A stretch of DNA of 64,000 nt from the NCBI RefSeq assembly GCF_001949145.1, contig NW_019091431.1, positions 979,426 through 1,043,425 of the forward strand. The letters are read 5' to 3'. This document shows, one piece after another, positions 22,001-31,560 of the stretch; the stretch's first letter is position 1; each line of letters opens with the position of its first letter. The translations under genes were made by a program, and so were the position numbers. The notes under the pieces were generated by a model. That model searched no databases and had not been told where the DNA came from. It was given only the letters and a program-made list of their open reading frames with translations. This DNA is from Acanthaster planci. Taxonomy: Eukaryota > Echinodermata > Asteroidea > Valvatida > Acanthasteridae.

Positions 22001-24883
22001 AAAATAAAATTGATACTCTTTTAGTGAACTTAATCGTGAAATGCATTGTTTTCAGAAGGCAAAAAGAACTACATATCATCGACTTGCAATTTAGCAAAGC
22101 TCTTTTTCCTCAATTTTTTTTTTTGGTCCCACAGGTACCCGCGAAGCAGCTTTCGTTCAAGCCCTATCAGCAGCTAGCCTCGCACAAACTTTGGCCTTAG
22201 AGTGCAGCTCTGGTATGCTGTCCCGGTGTGGGTGTGGTCAGTTGCCGCTGGGGGAAGACAAAGAAGCCCACCCTAACAACCCCCAGGAGGCATTCCGGTG
22301 GGGAGGCTGCAGCGATGACGTAGATTATGGGATTGAGTTCACTACCAGATTTGCCAACGGCCCTCTGTTGACCAATCGGAACAGAGACAACCCGAGATCC
22401 AAGCTGAACCTACACAACAACAATGCCGGCTTGAAGGTAAGCTGTTGGTGATGAGTGGTTGCACTTCAGTCATCGATACCGATTATGCTGTTGTACATGT
22501 TGCAACATGCTGTTGCTGTGGTTGGTATTTTTGTCAGCTTCCAAGTTGACAGATGCCTACAGTGCATGAAACACAACGAGGCAAAGCAACGGAAACTGTC
22601 ACACTGATCTTAGCTGTGAATAGTAAGAGTTTTTGTTTGCATTAGTTGATAGAGTCGACGATCAAGAGAAGATGCAAGTGTCACGGTGTGTCGGGCTCGT
22701 GCAACCTCAAGACTTGTTGGAAAGCCCTACCCAACATCTCTGTAATAGGTACGTCCTCATGAGTCAAAATATTTGTTATACCACACACATGATCCCCTAG
22801 TATGTTGTGGTAAGGTTGCTCAAGATGAGTCTGCTGCCCTCAACGAGAACCAATTATACCCTTGAATAATACCCTTGACGATTCTTGCTCGCTTGGTGGC
22901 AGCAGACTTCAGTGTTTGGTCCACAGGCGCGAGTTTGTCACGTTCTGTACCTATGACTACGTTTGTCGCCCCCTTTCCATTGCATTGCTGTCAAGGTAGG
23001 AAAAGCTTTAGTGAAAGACTGGAAGCGCTGATTATCAATCCTGGATGAAAGGGTGTCCTGTTATTTTACACAGATGGAGGGAGGAATCGCTGAATATTTA
23101 TTCCAATCCAGCTTGGAATCTGAGTCAGTAGTTCAACCCCCTGGCAGTAATTAGCAGTTTCTGGTTTCGAAATGCTGAAATAATTATGCACGGATGCACG
23201 AATGAAAAAACAGCCGCATGGCAACCGAAGTGGTGTTGAAAATATCTCGAGTATGGGGGGGGGAGTTATACTTTCTTGATGATGTCAATGATGCGCGCCG
23301 ACGGAAACTCACCGGAGTCTCCAGGTCCTACGGGCTCCAGCTGTCTTGACCCCCTTCCTGTTTCAAGCGTCATCCGTCAATGTCTCACGTTCTCATTTTT
23401 CGCAGACCAGACATGTAGAACAATAACCAGCGCGCCGGCGCAGCCAGCATGGGACGTGACATTTGAAACACAGACGAGAACAATAAGTCGTGTCTTTCTT
23501 GGGATACTAGAGATATTGCCCGGAGGAAAGAATGAAATCTGCAAAGAGTTTACAATTTCATTCTTGTAATTCTGCCTGACTCTGTCGCCGGAAAGAAATG
23601 CTAGTTTGACATTTTCTGCGAGTACTGTATACCGCAAAAAGTCGAGATTAAGAGGTGGAATGATCATTATTTTTAAATTCATGAATTTTAGACTCCGATT
23701 ATTCTAGAATTCTAGAATTTATATTTTAGCAGACAACAATATAAGACAAATTCTGTTTGTTTTGCTCAAAAAGGCAGAAATTTGCGATTTACTTGAAAAG
23801 GTATATGTTTCGTGTTTTCATTCCGCTGATGAAAAGGGGAAAAGTGTTATACCAACTGCTTATCCTTTCAATTTGCCAAAAACGGTGAAAATTAAAACTA
23901 TGAAGTGTCAGCGGAAAATAAAGCGGGTTTCTAAAGTCAAACATCAGGATAAAACTGGTTAGAAGTAAATAAAAACTAACTAACGAAAAATCAAATTTGA
24001 CGACAACAATTTTTGTAGTCCTTACTGATGCAGTATTGTTTAAATGATTGTTATTTTATGATCCCTGTTCAGGAAAATTGAAAACAGATGTGCCAAGCAA
24101 TGAGCAATTCGTCAAGGCGTAGCCTAAGTCCTGGGAGTGACTGAACAATTGTGGACCCGAAAATATGTGACAAAGAAAGATTTTGTTTACAAAACGAACC
24201 CCTTACTCAGTTAGAGCCAACATATTGTGAGGCTCGCTCGAGGCAGGATTTGAACCAGATCGTTTATTCTTGGCGGTAGGAATGGCCCTAAAGCGGAAGT
24301 ACTCTGGGGCAACTGAAGTTTCTTTCCGGCGCACCGTGGTGAGACGTGAACTGGTCCCCAAAGATCCACAGCTGAAGGACTACACCCTGTATGATTTGAT
24401 CTACCTGACGGCCTCCCCTGACTACTGCAGACAGAACATCAAGGCTGGGTCCTATGGCACACGTGGAAGGTTGGGCAGTATAGCTTTAACTATATGGCCT
24501 TGTTCGAGCGAGTATCATTTGTTGTCGACCACTATCCCTGGTAACCCGTACACAAAACTATATCCAGGATACCCAGTGAAATCGAAACATTGGTTGACAA
24601 ATTGTTGTCGTCGAACTTGCCTAGTAATTATGCATTTTCCTGAAGAGGAAACAAACACAAATGCCCACAAGAGGGCGCACTAACCTATTTCATTTTTTCC
24701 CTTTGTAGGACTTGTAATAGGACCTCGCCACGTACTGAAGGCTGTGACTTGATGTGCTGTGGACGAGGCTACGAGACGCTGGTTACTGAAGTCACGGAAC
24801 AGTGCCGTTGCAAGTACAATTGGTGCTGCTACGTCACGTGTGACGAATGCCGCCAAATTGTGGAGAAGGACGTGTGCTTGTAG
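19091..24883 (+). CDS. Wnt11: Wnt11-type secreted signalling ligand
   Basis: Six coding exons, 19091-19206, 21682-21917, 22135-22436, 22646-22748, 24280-24469 and 24709-24883, join in frame into 373 residues, a normal Wnt length. Exon 1 carries a signal peptide ([13 protein letters not shown]) and YGLKW, which continues as IALTK; GIKWLALSK is the Wnt11 hallmark. Further support: [47 protein letters not shown] (containing the Ser acylated by Porcupine), [13 protein letters not shown], and the cysteine-rich end [10 protein letters not shown] ... [11 protein letters not shown]. Cysteines appear complete. A second in-frame ATG is at 19115; the first has the better context (A at -3, G at +4). The exon 5 donor (GTTGGG) is weak, but frame and homology require it. 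Wnt11 signals mainly through non-canonical routes in morphogenesis. UVRAG is the second gene upstream. Confidence 0.94.
24020..24205 (+). repeat. Left arm of a ~180-bp inverted repeat in Wnt11 intron 4
   Basis: The reverse complement of 25132-25306 aligns along this whole stretch with roughly 85-90% identity by eye. The shared core runs from the CAGTATTGTTTAAATGATT region through TCCTGGGAGTGACTGAACAA to CAAAGAAAGATTTTGTTTAC. It is probably a dispersed-repeat copy; its right end is 75 bp before exon 5. Confidence 0.85.
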
Positions 24884-24963
24884 TTAGACTCTCTGGTGTC
24901 TAAAACCTACACGTTCTGAGGAGTTTCTCTCAAAATAATTATATAAGTTTCCATGGTTCTGTC

Positions 24964-24969
24964 AATAAA
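24964..24969 (+). terminator. Probable Wnt11 polyadenylation signal AATAAA
   Basis: The first AATAAA after the Wnt11 stop, 80 bp downstream. A second lies near 24995. Confidence 0.5.
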
Positions 24970-25131
24970 GGTAAAACATGTATTGCACTCGTTGTAAATA
25001 AATCGCGCAAAAAACTAATAAGTGCTATTTAAAGGAGTGGCTTCGTTGGAAAATATATAATTCATATGCATTTTTCATCAGCAATGGAGTGACATTTACC
25101 AACATTCCATTAAATAAAAAATAAGGGGTTC

Positions 25132-25306
25132 GTCTTGTAAACAAAATCTTTCTTTGTCACATATTTTTGGGTCCGCAATTGTTCAGTCACTCCCAGGACT
25201 TGAGCTACGCCTTGACGAATTACTCATTTCTTGTACATCTGCTTTCCATTTTCCAGAACAAGGATCATAAAATTATAATCATTTAACAATACTACATCAT
25301 TAAAGT
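25132..25306 (-). repeat. Right arm of the inverted repeat, downstream of Wnt11
   Basis: Reverse-oriented partner of 24020-24205. The pair brackets Wnt11 exons 5 and 6 and the 3' UTR. Confidence 0.85.
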
Positions 25307-25580
25307 TGTTTTGTAGTTCGAAGTCCTATATATTACATAAGTAAACCTTGGACCTGTATATAAGAGTATGAAAGTTATATAGGCGCTTGGATATTTCCAA
25401 TGTCATTTATTCGTTGCATTGTTTCTTTTTTCCTTAGTTTTAGTTTTTGCCCTGTGAATAAAACAAGAGCTGAATTTCTACCCACTGTAAATAAAACCCA
25501 ACCCTGATGATGTGTTGCCAGTTGCTGTTTTTTTTAAATAGATTTTCCTTTGGCATCAGACTGATACAGTGAGACCGATG

Positions 25581-25831
25581 CACGGACGTATATAAAAAAA
25601 AACCTGGACTTGCAAAGCCTTCGTATAAAAAAGAAGCCAACCAGCGGCCATTTTACCGAGCCGAATACAAAAGCGTGGGTTGGCTCCCTTCTATGGACGT
25701 CAGGAAGAACAAAGGCGGGCATTACCAGGAAAGCTTTGTATTCAGCTCGGTTAAATGGCCGCGAGTGGATTCAGTGACTCTATAAGCTGATTAAAGGCAT
25801 GCGAGTCCAGATTTTATTATACACGTCCGTG
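25581..25831. mobile_element. 251-bp inverted-repeat transposon (MITE) with an 8-bp target duplication
   Basis: The left end CACGGACGTATATAA and the reverse complement of the right end, CACGGACGTGTATAA, begin two arms of about 95 bp that include CTGGACTTGCA versus CTGGACTCGCA and GCGGCCATTTTACCGAGC versus GCGGCCATTTAACCGAGC. The element is flanked directly by GACCGATG on both sides (25573-25580 and 25832-25839). No coding capacity. An 8-bp duplication is typical of hAT-type (or P-type) transposons; the superfamily is not proven. Confidence 0.9.
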
Positions 25832-26290
25832 GACCGATGCAGTCGCGTGTAGTCGTAGCGCTCCCTCGAGCGCACATGGATTGAGCCGACATTTTGCACC
25901 TGGCGTCCATTTTGATACCTTCAATACCCAACCCCCAAGTTACACATTCGTTTGATACATTTTCCTAAGGAAAGGGGAAGAATGGGTTAGTCACTGGACA
26001 TATTTACAAGTGGTTTTACTCTGAACACCAAAGTAATATCAAAACTTCACTGACAACAAAGTTAGGGCTTAATACGATTACAGGTAGTTTATTTTAAAGA
26101 TCCAACCTAAATGATTAGTTATTTTTCCATGCCATCACCCATTACACACGAAATTAAGATAATTGACAACAAATCAATAATACTCGAGAAAAATCTTTAC
26201 AAATGCAAGATAATAACCAAATATAGCTCCGTTGTATAAAAACAACTTAGTTTTATTCCCACAGCGGTAATAATTTCACTTATTATGGAT

Positions 26291-26416
26291 TAAGGCCGTG
26301 TCCGAAACGGGCTTCCAGGGCTACGGCTTGGTCTATTGTTTAAGCGTCTCCACGCTTTTACAACGGAGTGAAGAGCTAAACCAAGCTCTAGACAATAGAT
26401 TTGGATGCAGCCTAAG
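26291..26416 (+). repeat. Dispersed ~125-bp repeat, copy 1
   Basis: Begins TAAGGCCGTGTCCGAAAC and ends GGATGCAGCCTAAG. The reverse complement of 31438-31560 aligns along its length (for example CCAGGGCTACGGC, TTTCCACGC/TCTCCACGC, GATTCGGATGCAGCC/GATTTGGATGCAGCC). Ends are weakly inverted (AAGGCCGTGTCCGAA versus TTAGGCTGCATCCGAA), as in a small non-autonomous DNA transposon. Confidence 0.8.
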
Positions 26417-26910
26417 ACTGTATCCCGTATTGTTCATCCTATCAACGCAATGCTTGTTTCACTCAACAATGTCCAAAGAGGGCGCTTTAACCACGTACTC
26501 CTGAAAGACTAATGAAACATGGTGATAGAATTTGCCAACGGTCGAAATATTTGAACACAAAAACTCACATTGATGTTTACTCTGTCAGTCCCCATAAAAC
26601 TAAAAATCATTGGGGATAGTCTTCAGATATTTTAAACACGAGGTAGAAAAGTCTTTGAAAAGAAGTTTGCAAACGATTATGAATCAACTGAAACACTGAG
26701 TTTAAAAAGACCAATACTTCCTAAACCAGCAGCAGCAATGCAAACAAACAAATTAAACAATTTAAAGAAACCCTTCACTTTCGACAGCACAAACAACGTA
26801 AATCAAACTCTTAAAACCAGTTCATGAAAAAGGTATTAACAGGACATGAATCTATTTTTGTGGAATTCTTCTGTATAAAAAGTGTACATCCAGGCGAATT
26901 AACTCCGTCT

Positions 26911-29281
26911 CTACTCGCATTGCTTTCCGTTGACATATTTGTCAAATTCTGCTTTCCAGTTGACCATGTACTTCGTGCTCCAGTCATTAAATTGTTGTTT
27001 CCAAATCCTCTCTGCCTCGCTAATGTCACCTGCAAATACAAGAAGTCGGATCATGAAAACATGAATTTGACAACCAGAGGAAAACCTGTTGGCATTCCCT
27101 TCTTATATGGAGGGTGTGACTGTTATAGCATCTATCCGTCTGCTTGACGTACCTGTCTGCGTTACCAGGGTGGGGAAATACTCCCTCCAGAAAGCACAGG
27201 CTTGAGCAAAGGGACCACGTCCAATCAAGTATTCCCCGCCAATGATGGATTTGTCCAATGTGAAGAATTGCTGTTGTTCCACAGTGTAAAGAGGCCAGTC
27301 GCTCCCAGAGTTGGCGTTAGGATTGCTACGTGTCGTAAGAAAAAGTCAAACATGATAATGAGCCTTGAGATCGAGGGGGCTATCGTTTGTCAGTTTCCGT
27401 CAACCTCATGTTATCATCCATTGATTTATGCCAGTTCCTGGTGTTTTACCACAGTGACATGTCCCCCACAGTCAAGGAGCTTATACTCTCGACAAATGCT
27501 GTTTTGAACCGTCACGATCAGAGATGTAAGAAAGAATCAAATTTACGATTGTTGATGTTTGATCGCAAACACAATTTCATTCCAAACGGCTACACATGTA
27601 GAAAGGAAACTGTAGCAAAAGAAGTTTGGATCCACTTTCTATTAAATTTCCAGAGCTGCAGCTCGAGATGGCATAAGTTACACATCTCTAACTCGGCAGA
27701 TTCATTAATCTTAAATATTTAAATAATTTTCCAATTTTGCTCCACTTACCCAGTTTTGGCAAAGTTGGCCCAGTATCTCATCATCATTCGACTCAGCTGC
27801 TCCTCCTGAGAGTTGAAACCTTGCTCCGGATGAAGAGGAAGTCCGAAGATGTAAGCGATCTCATCAGCGTGAAGCACACCCATCCAGGCAGGCCAGGGGT
27901 TATTGGACGACCGATCAGTAAAGCGGTAGTAATACACCGGGTGGTCGAATCGAGCGTACCCCAAAGCCATCTCGTAGGTCGGGCAGATGAAGTTGTAATC
28001 CCCGGTGGCTTTGTCTATCGCGTCTCGCAGGAGTGACCTGTTTTCCGGGTTCAGCCAAGGCGTGTACTGGTATTCCAGTGCCTTCATCCCGAAGGAGTTT
28101 GCTTGGGGGAAAGCGTACTTCATCGCCGTTATGAAAGCTTCCTTGTCCAGAAGGCTGTCTGTGTCCTTGGAGAACCCTGGCACCTCGTAGATCAGGAAGA
28201 AGGAGCCTTCGTTTGTGTTACTGCCAATTAGCAGCTCGCAGTCCTTGACCGCTCCCCGCTTGAGAGCCGTCTCTGGCCGCTCTGTTAGGAAGCTACCGTC
28301 CACGACAGGAACAAAGGGGAAGTCAAGATAGTCTGAAGTAACCCACTGGAAGGTCAGGATTTGAACCACATCCCTACTACGTAAACAGTCAATCACCTGT
28401 GGGACGGTGAGCACGTTACCCATGGTATCCTCGGTGCAGTGCAGTTGCTTCGCTAGTATCATACCTCTACGGATCCCCTCTTCCATCGTGTAGTATCCCC
28501 AAGGTACGCTGAGGGCAGCGCTCTCTAGAGCCGCTCGCTTGAAGAGATGCATACTCTCTGGGGAGATCATATGAAGTGAGATACTGGCAGCTCCAGCACT
28601 CTCTCCGAACAGAGTAACCTGGCCTGGATCCCCACCGAAGACTGCGATGTTGTCTTGCACCCACTGTAAAGCCAAGGTCTGGTCCCTGAGTCCCATATTT
28701 CCCGGAGCGTTAGGGTCATCCATGGCTAAGAATCCCAGCGCGCCTACTCGGTAATTCATGGAAACCACAATGACGCCTTCCTCAGCGACCAGCGTCTTCC
28801 CATCGTAGACGTCCAAGGAATCCACACCTGAAATGTAAGACCCACCGTACACCCACACCATGACAGCAGCGTTGGTCGGCCTAGGGTAAGGCACCCACAC
28901 GTTCAGGTTCAAGCAGTCCTCCTTCAGCATAACGTTCGGGTTCCACATCTCTGACCCATGGAATCCCTCGAAGTTCTCGTCTGGGACTTGGAAGCATCCG
29001 AACCCGTGCGTGGTGGCGTTGTAGGTACCGTTCCACGGCTCGCGAGGCAGGGGGCTTTTGAAGCGCAGATTTCCCTCTGGTGACTTCCCGTACGGAATCC
29101 CGAAGAAGCCGTCCACCGTCTTACCAAGAACAGACATTCTCTTACCCAGAATTCGACCCGTCGAGATGACTTCCGTGGGACCAAGGTTGTCCACGTTTTG
29201 TGACATTGCCAATGTCCACAAACCCACGAGGATGGCGATGGTGACTCGTGACGCCATTGCTGCCGATTTGAAGTTTATCAT
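26911..29281 (-). CDS. Acetylcholinesterase-like gene 1 with T-type (WAT) C-terminal tail
   Basis: Secreted alpha/beta-hydrolase predicted to cleave acetylcholine. Exons 27750-29281, 27153-27325 and 26911-27029 give 607 residues from the first ATG; MASR at 29257 is the likelier start because a signal peptide (VTIAILVGLWTLAMS) follows at once. Catalytic triad: Ser228 in GESAGAAS, Glu358 in NTNEGSFF, His471 in GVLHADEI. Choline-site Trp113 (EMWNPN), the CPW-type Trp and FF-L-I-Y of the gorge are kept; the peripheral Asp is kept in PDENF. The oxyanion loop reads YGGSYISG, so the Torpedo Gly119 position is Ser, and Phe288 is replaced by Leu (DYLDFPFVPV). The last exon, GDISEAERIWKQQFNDW onward, is a tetramerisation peptide ending in KQCE, with a near-terminal Cys for disulfide dimers or ColQ/PRiMA-type anchors. 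Intron positions (after FAKTG and before the T exon) resemble vertebrate ACHE. Confidence 0.92.
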
Positions 29282-31437
29282 TCTGCGAAGTTAATTTGAG
29301 ACCAACAGAATTAGAGTGCTACACACGGAAAATTAATATAAGCTTTCAAACACGCGTAATTTCATAGTTTCTTTGATTTCTCTTTCTTGCAAAAGTAAAT
29401 CTCCAAAAATTGACGGTGACATTAAAGTCACGTTCAGAGGATAAGGAATAACCAAATATATAACCAGACGTTACTCTGGACCACATTTTAGTCATATTAA
29501 CCCATTAATTGAGAAATTGAAGTCTCGTTTAGAAGATGTGAATCCCCATCTGACAGACCAATAATCGAAACCGAATATCAGAGAGGTGACACGAAATCGT
29601 ATTTTAACACACGTTATTCTAGAAATACCATGTACATAAATAATTGATCAATCTCCAAGTTTAGCCTGAGTGTAGTTCATCAGCTCTGTCTTGTCTCTCG
29701 ACAAATTCAGTGTCAGTGCCACACGCAAGACGAGTCGGAAACCAAGCAACCTTGAGGGTGTTTTGTAAAGCAGACGATGGTATTGATCACGCCGTTTGGG
29801 AATCGCTGACCTTTCGCCGGGAGACGTTAAAACCGATACGAAGATACACGAACTTTACATACTGACCCCTCAAGAATGCTTAGACTCTTAAAGTTTTCAA
29901 GACACTGTCTTGTAAGTCCATCTGTCAGACAGCCTTCACATTGGCTGCAGAGAAATTTAACCTCATCAAAGTGTCATTCAGGAATTAAGAATTTAAACTT
30001 ACTGACGAACGCTGTCAGAAATGGAGTGCACAGGACACAAGACGCACAGTGCACGCCAGTTGTGTTAGCGTAAGGCATACACGTAAATAGTTAGACGATA
30101 ATTTTGTAATAATAACCTACGTGCGTTCCATGTCAAAACTCAACATCAAAGCGAAAACCTGGACCCCTCCACAAAGACTTCCTTCAGGGCTGTGGGTAAA
30201 TGTAAGGATCAGTGACGCCACTAATGAAGTTATAAATCACAGCTACTATGAATTCACGGTAGCAAGTTTTCAAATCATGTACAATCAAAGCGAAGACAAG
30301 ATTCTGGCATCGATCACGTTTTGACCTTACTGTCAGTGCTGTGAGTCGTTTTTAACGTCAGTACTTTTCCAACACCTTCCTCACCGTACAGCACAATACG
30401 TTTTGTCGATCTGTGTTTGGTCCACTTTCTAAAGAAACCGACCCTGAGGCTCCATTTAAGTTTACTTCCAACAGAAGCAACAAAAGTTGTCCTTGTACCG
30501 GCAAACACACACAATAAACGCCTTATTTCCAAAGCAGTGGAATTTGGAATTGAAAAACTTGTTACCTTTGACTGAATATTAACTGCAATGCACCTTTCTG
30601 ATTTCAAAAGCTCCAACCCCAGCTTTGTACGAGCAAAACCATTATCACAAGGCCTCCTCGAATTCGAATGTCGGACAACTTTTTCCTCGCAAAGTAATGT
30701 ACCAGTATTAAATCGGTATAGACGTGTATCAATCAATCAGGTATTTTATCCATTCCTGTATAGTATGTCATGAGTATAATACACGTGAAACTACTCTAGA
30801 TGATGGGCTTCGGCGAACAAATTAGCTACTCCAACATCATGTGTTCTACAATCCAAGGAGAGAGCACAGCTGTGGAAATGAAATGGACGCTACAAACCTT
30901 GATGACAGGGAGTCGACAAACAATACCAGTCATCTCAAATACCTTCTGGGAACAAAACCCGAATATCCGAATACATCCAAACATTCGAGACGATAACTTT
31001 GGGGCAAACCCACCAATTCAACAGACAGGTTTGTCACAAATTAAGCTGAATGCCTCCTTTTCTTTTACATACACGAGGACGTCATCTATTCAAATTTTCA
31101 GCACAGCACATTGTTTTAACTGCATAGTATAACCCTCTGATTTTGTACAATAATATTGAGGTTAGAATGACTGTAACGTGCCGTTATTTGTCCGGAATCA
31201 TTTTACTGTAAGCATTACTTAGGCAGTGTTTATAGTACGTGTGGGCTATGTGCTCCCCGTACTCACAAGCAATAACAGATCCCCAACTACATCTACACGA
31301 CTGGTACACAGAGCAATACTCTTCTGTACCGGTATTGCTTCAAGCGAACGCTGTTGAAACATAGGGCGAGCCTTGTCGAGAATTATTCAAGGTCTGTGGT
31401 AAGATTTTATCTTTGCGCATGGGCATGGTTGTGCGAA
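29282..31437. other. Upstream region of acetylcholinesterase-like gene 1
   Basis: It should contain the promoter of the minus-strand gene. No TATA box, exon or repeat was recognised before the dispersed-repeat copy at 31438. Confidence 0.4.
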
Positions 31438-31560
31438 CTTAGGCTGCATCCGAATCTCTCGTCTAGAACTAGGTCTAGGTCTTCGTTCCATTGTAAATGC
31501 GTGGAAACACGTAGACAATGAACCTTGCCGTAGCCCTGGAAACCCGAAACACGGCCTTAG
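31438..31560 (-). repeat. Dispersed ~125-bp repeat, copy 2 (inverted)
   Basis: Inverted partner of 26291-26416. The two copies sit about 5 kb apart on either side of the first acetylcholinesterase gene. Confidence 0.8.

Larger units (their letters stand above)
24884..26910. other. Intergenic region between Wnt11 and the first acetylcholinesterase
   Basis: It holds the Wnt11 3' UTR, one repeat arm, the 251-bp MITE, a dispersed-repeat copy at 26291-26416 and a CTCF-like core at 26478-26485. The part nearest 26910 should be cholinesterase 3' UTR. No other gene was seen. Confidence 0.5.

Noticed and set aside
30314-30736. 140-codon minus-strand frame
   Set aside because: No recognisable domain, no splice signals, and a length expected by chance.
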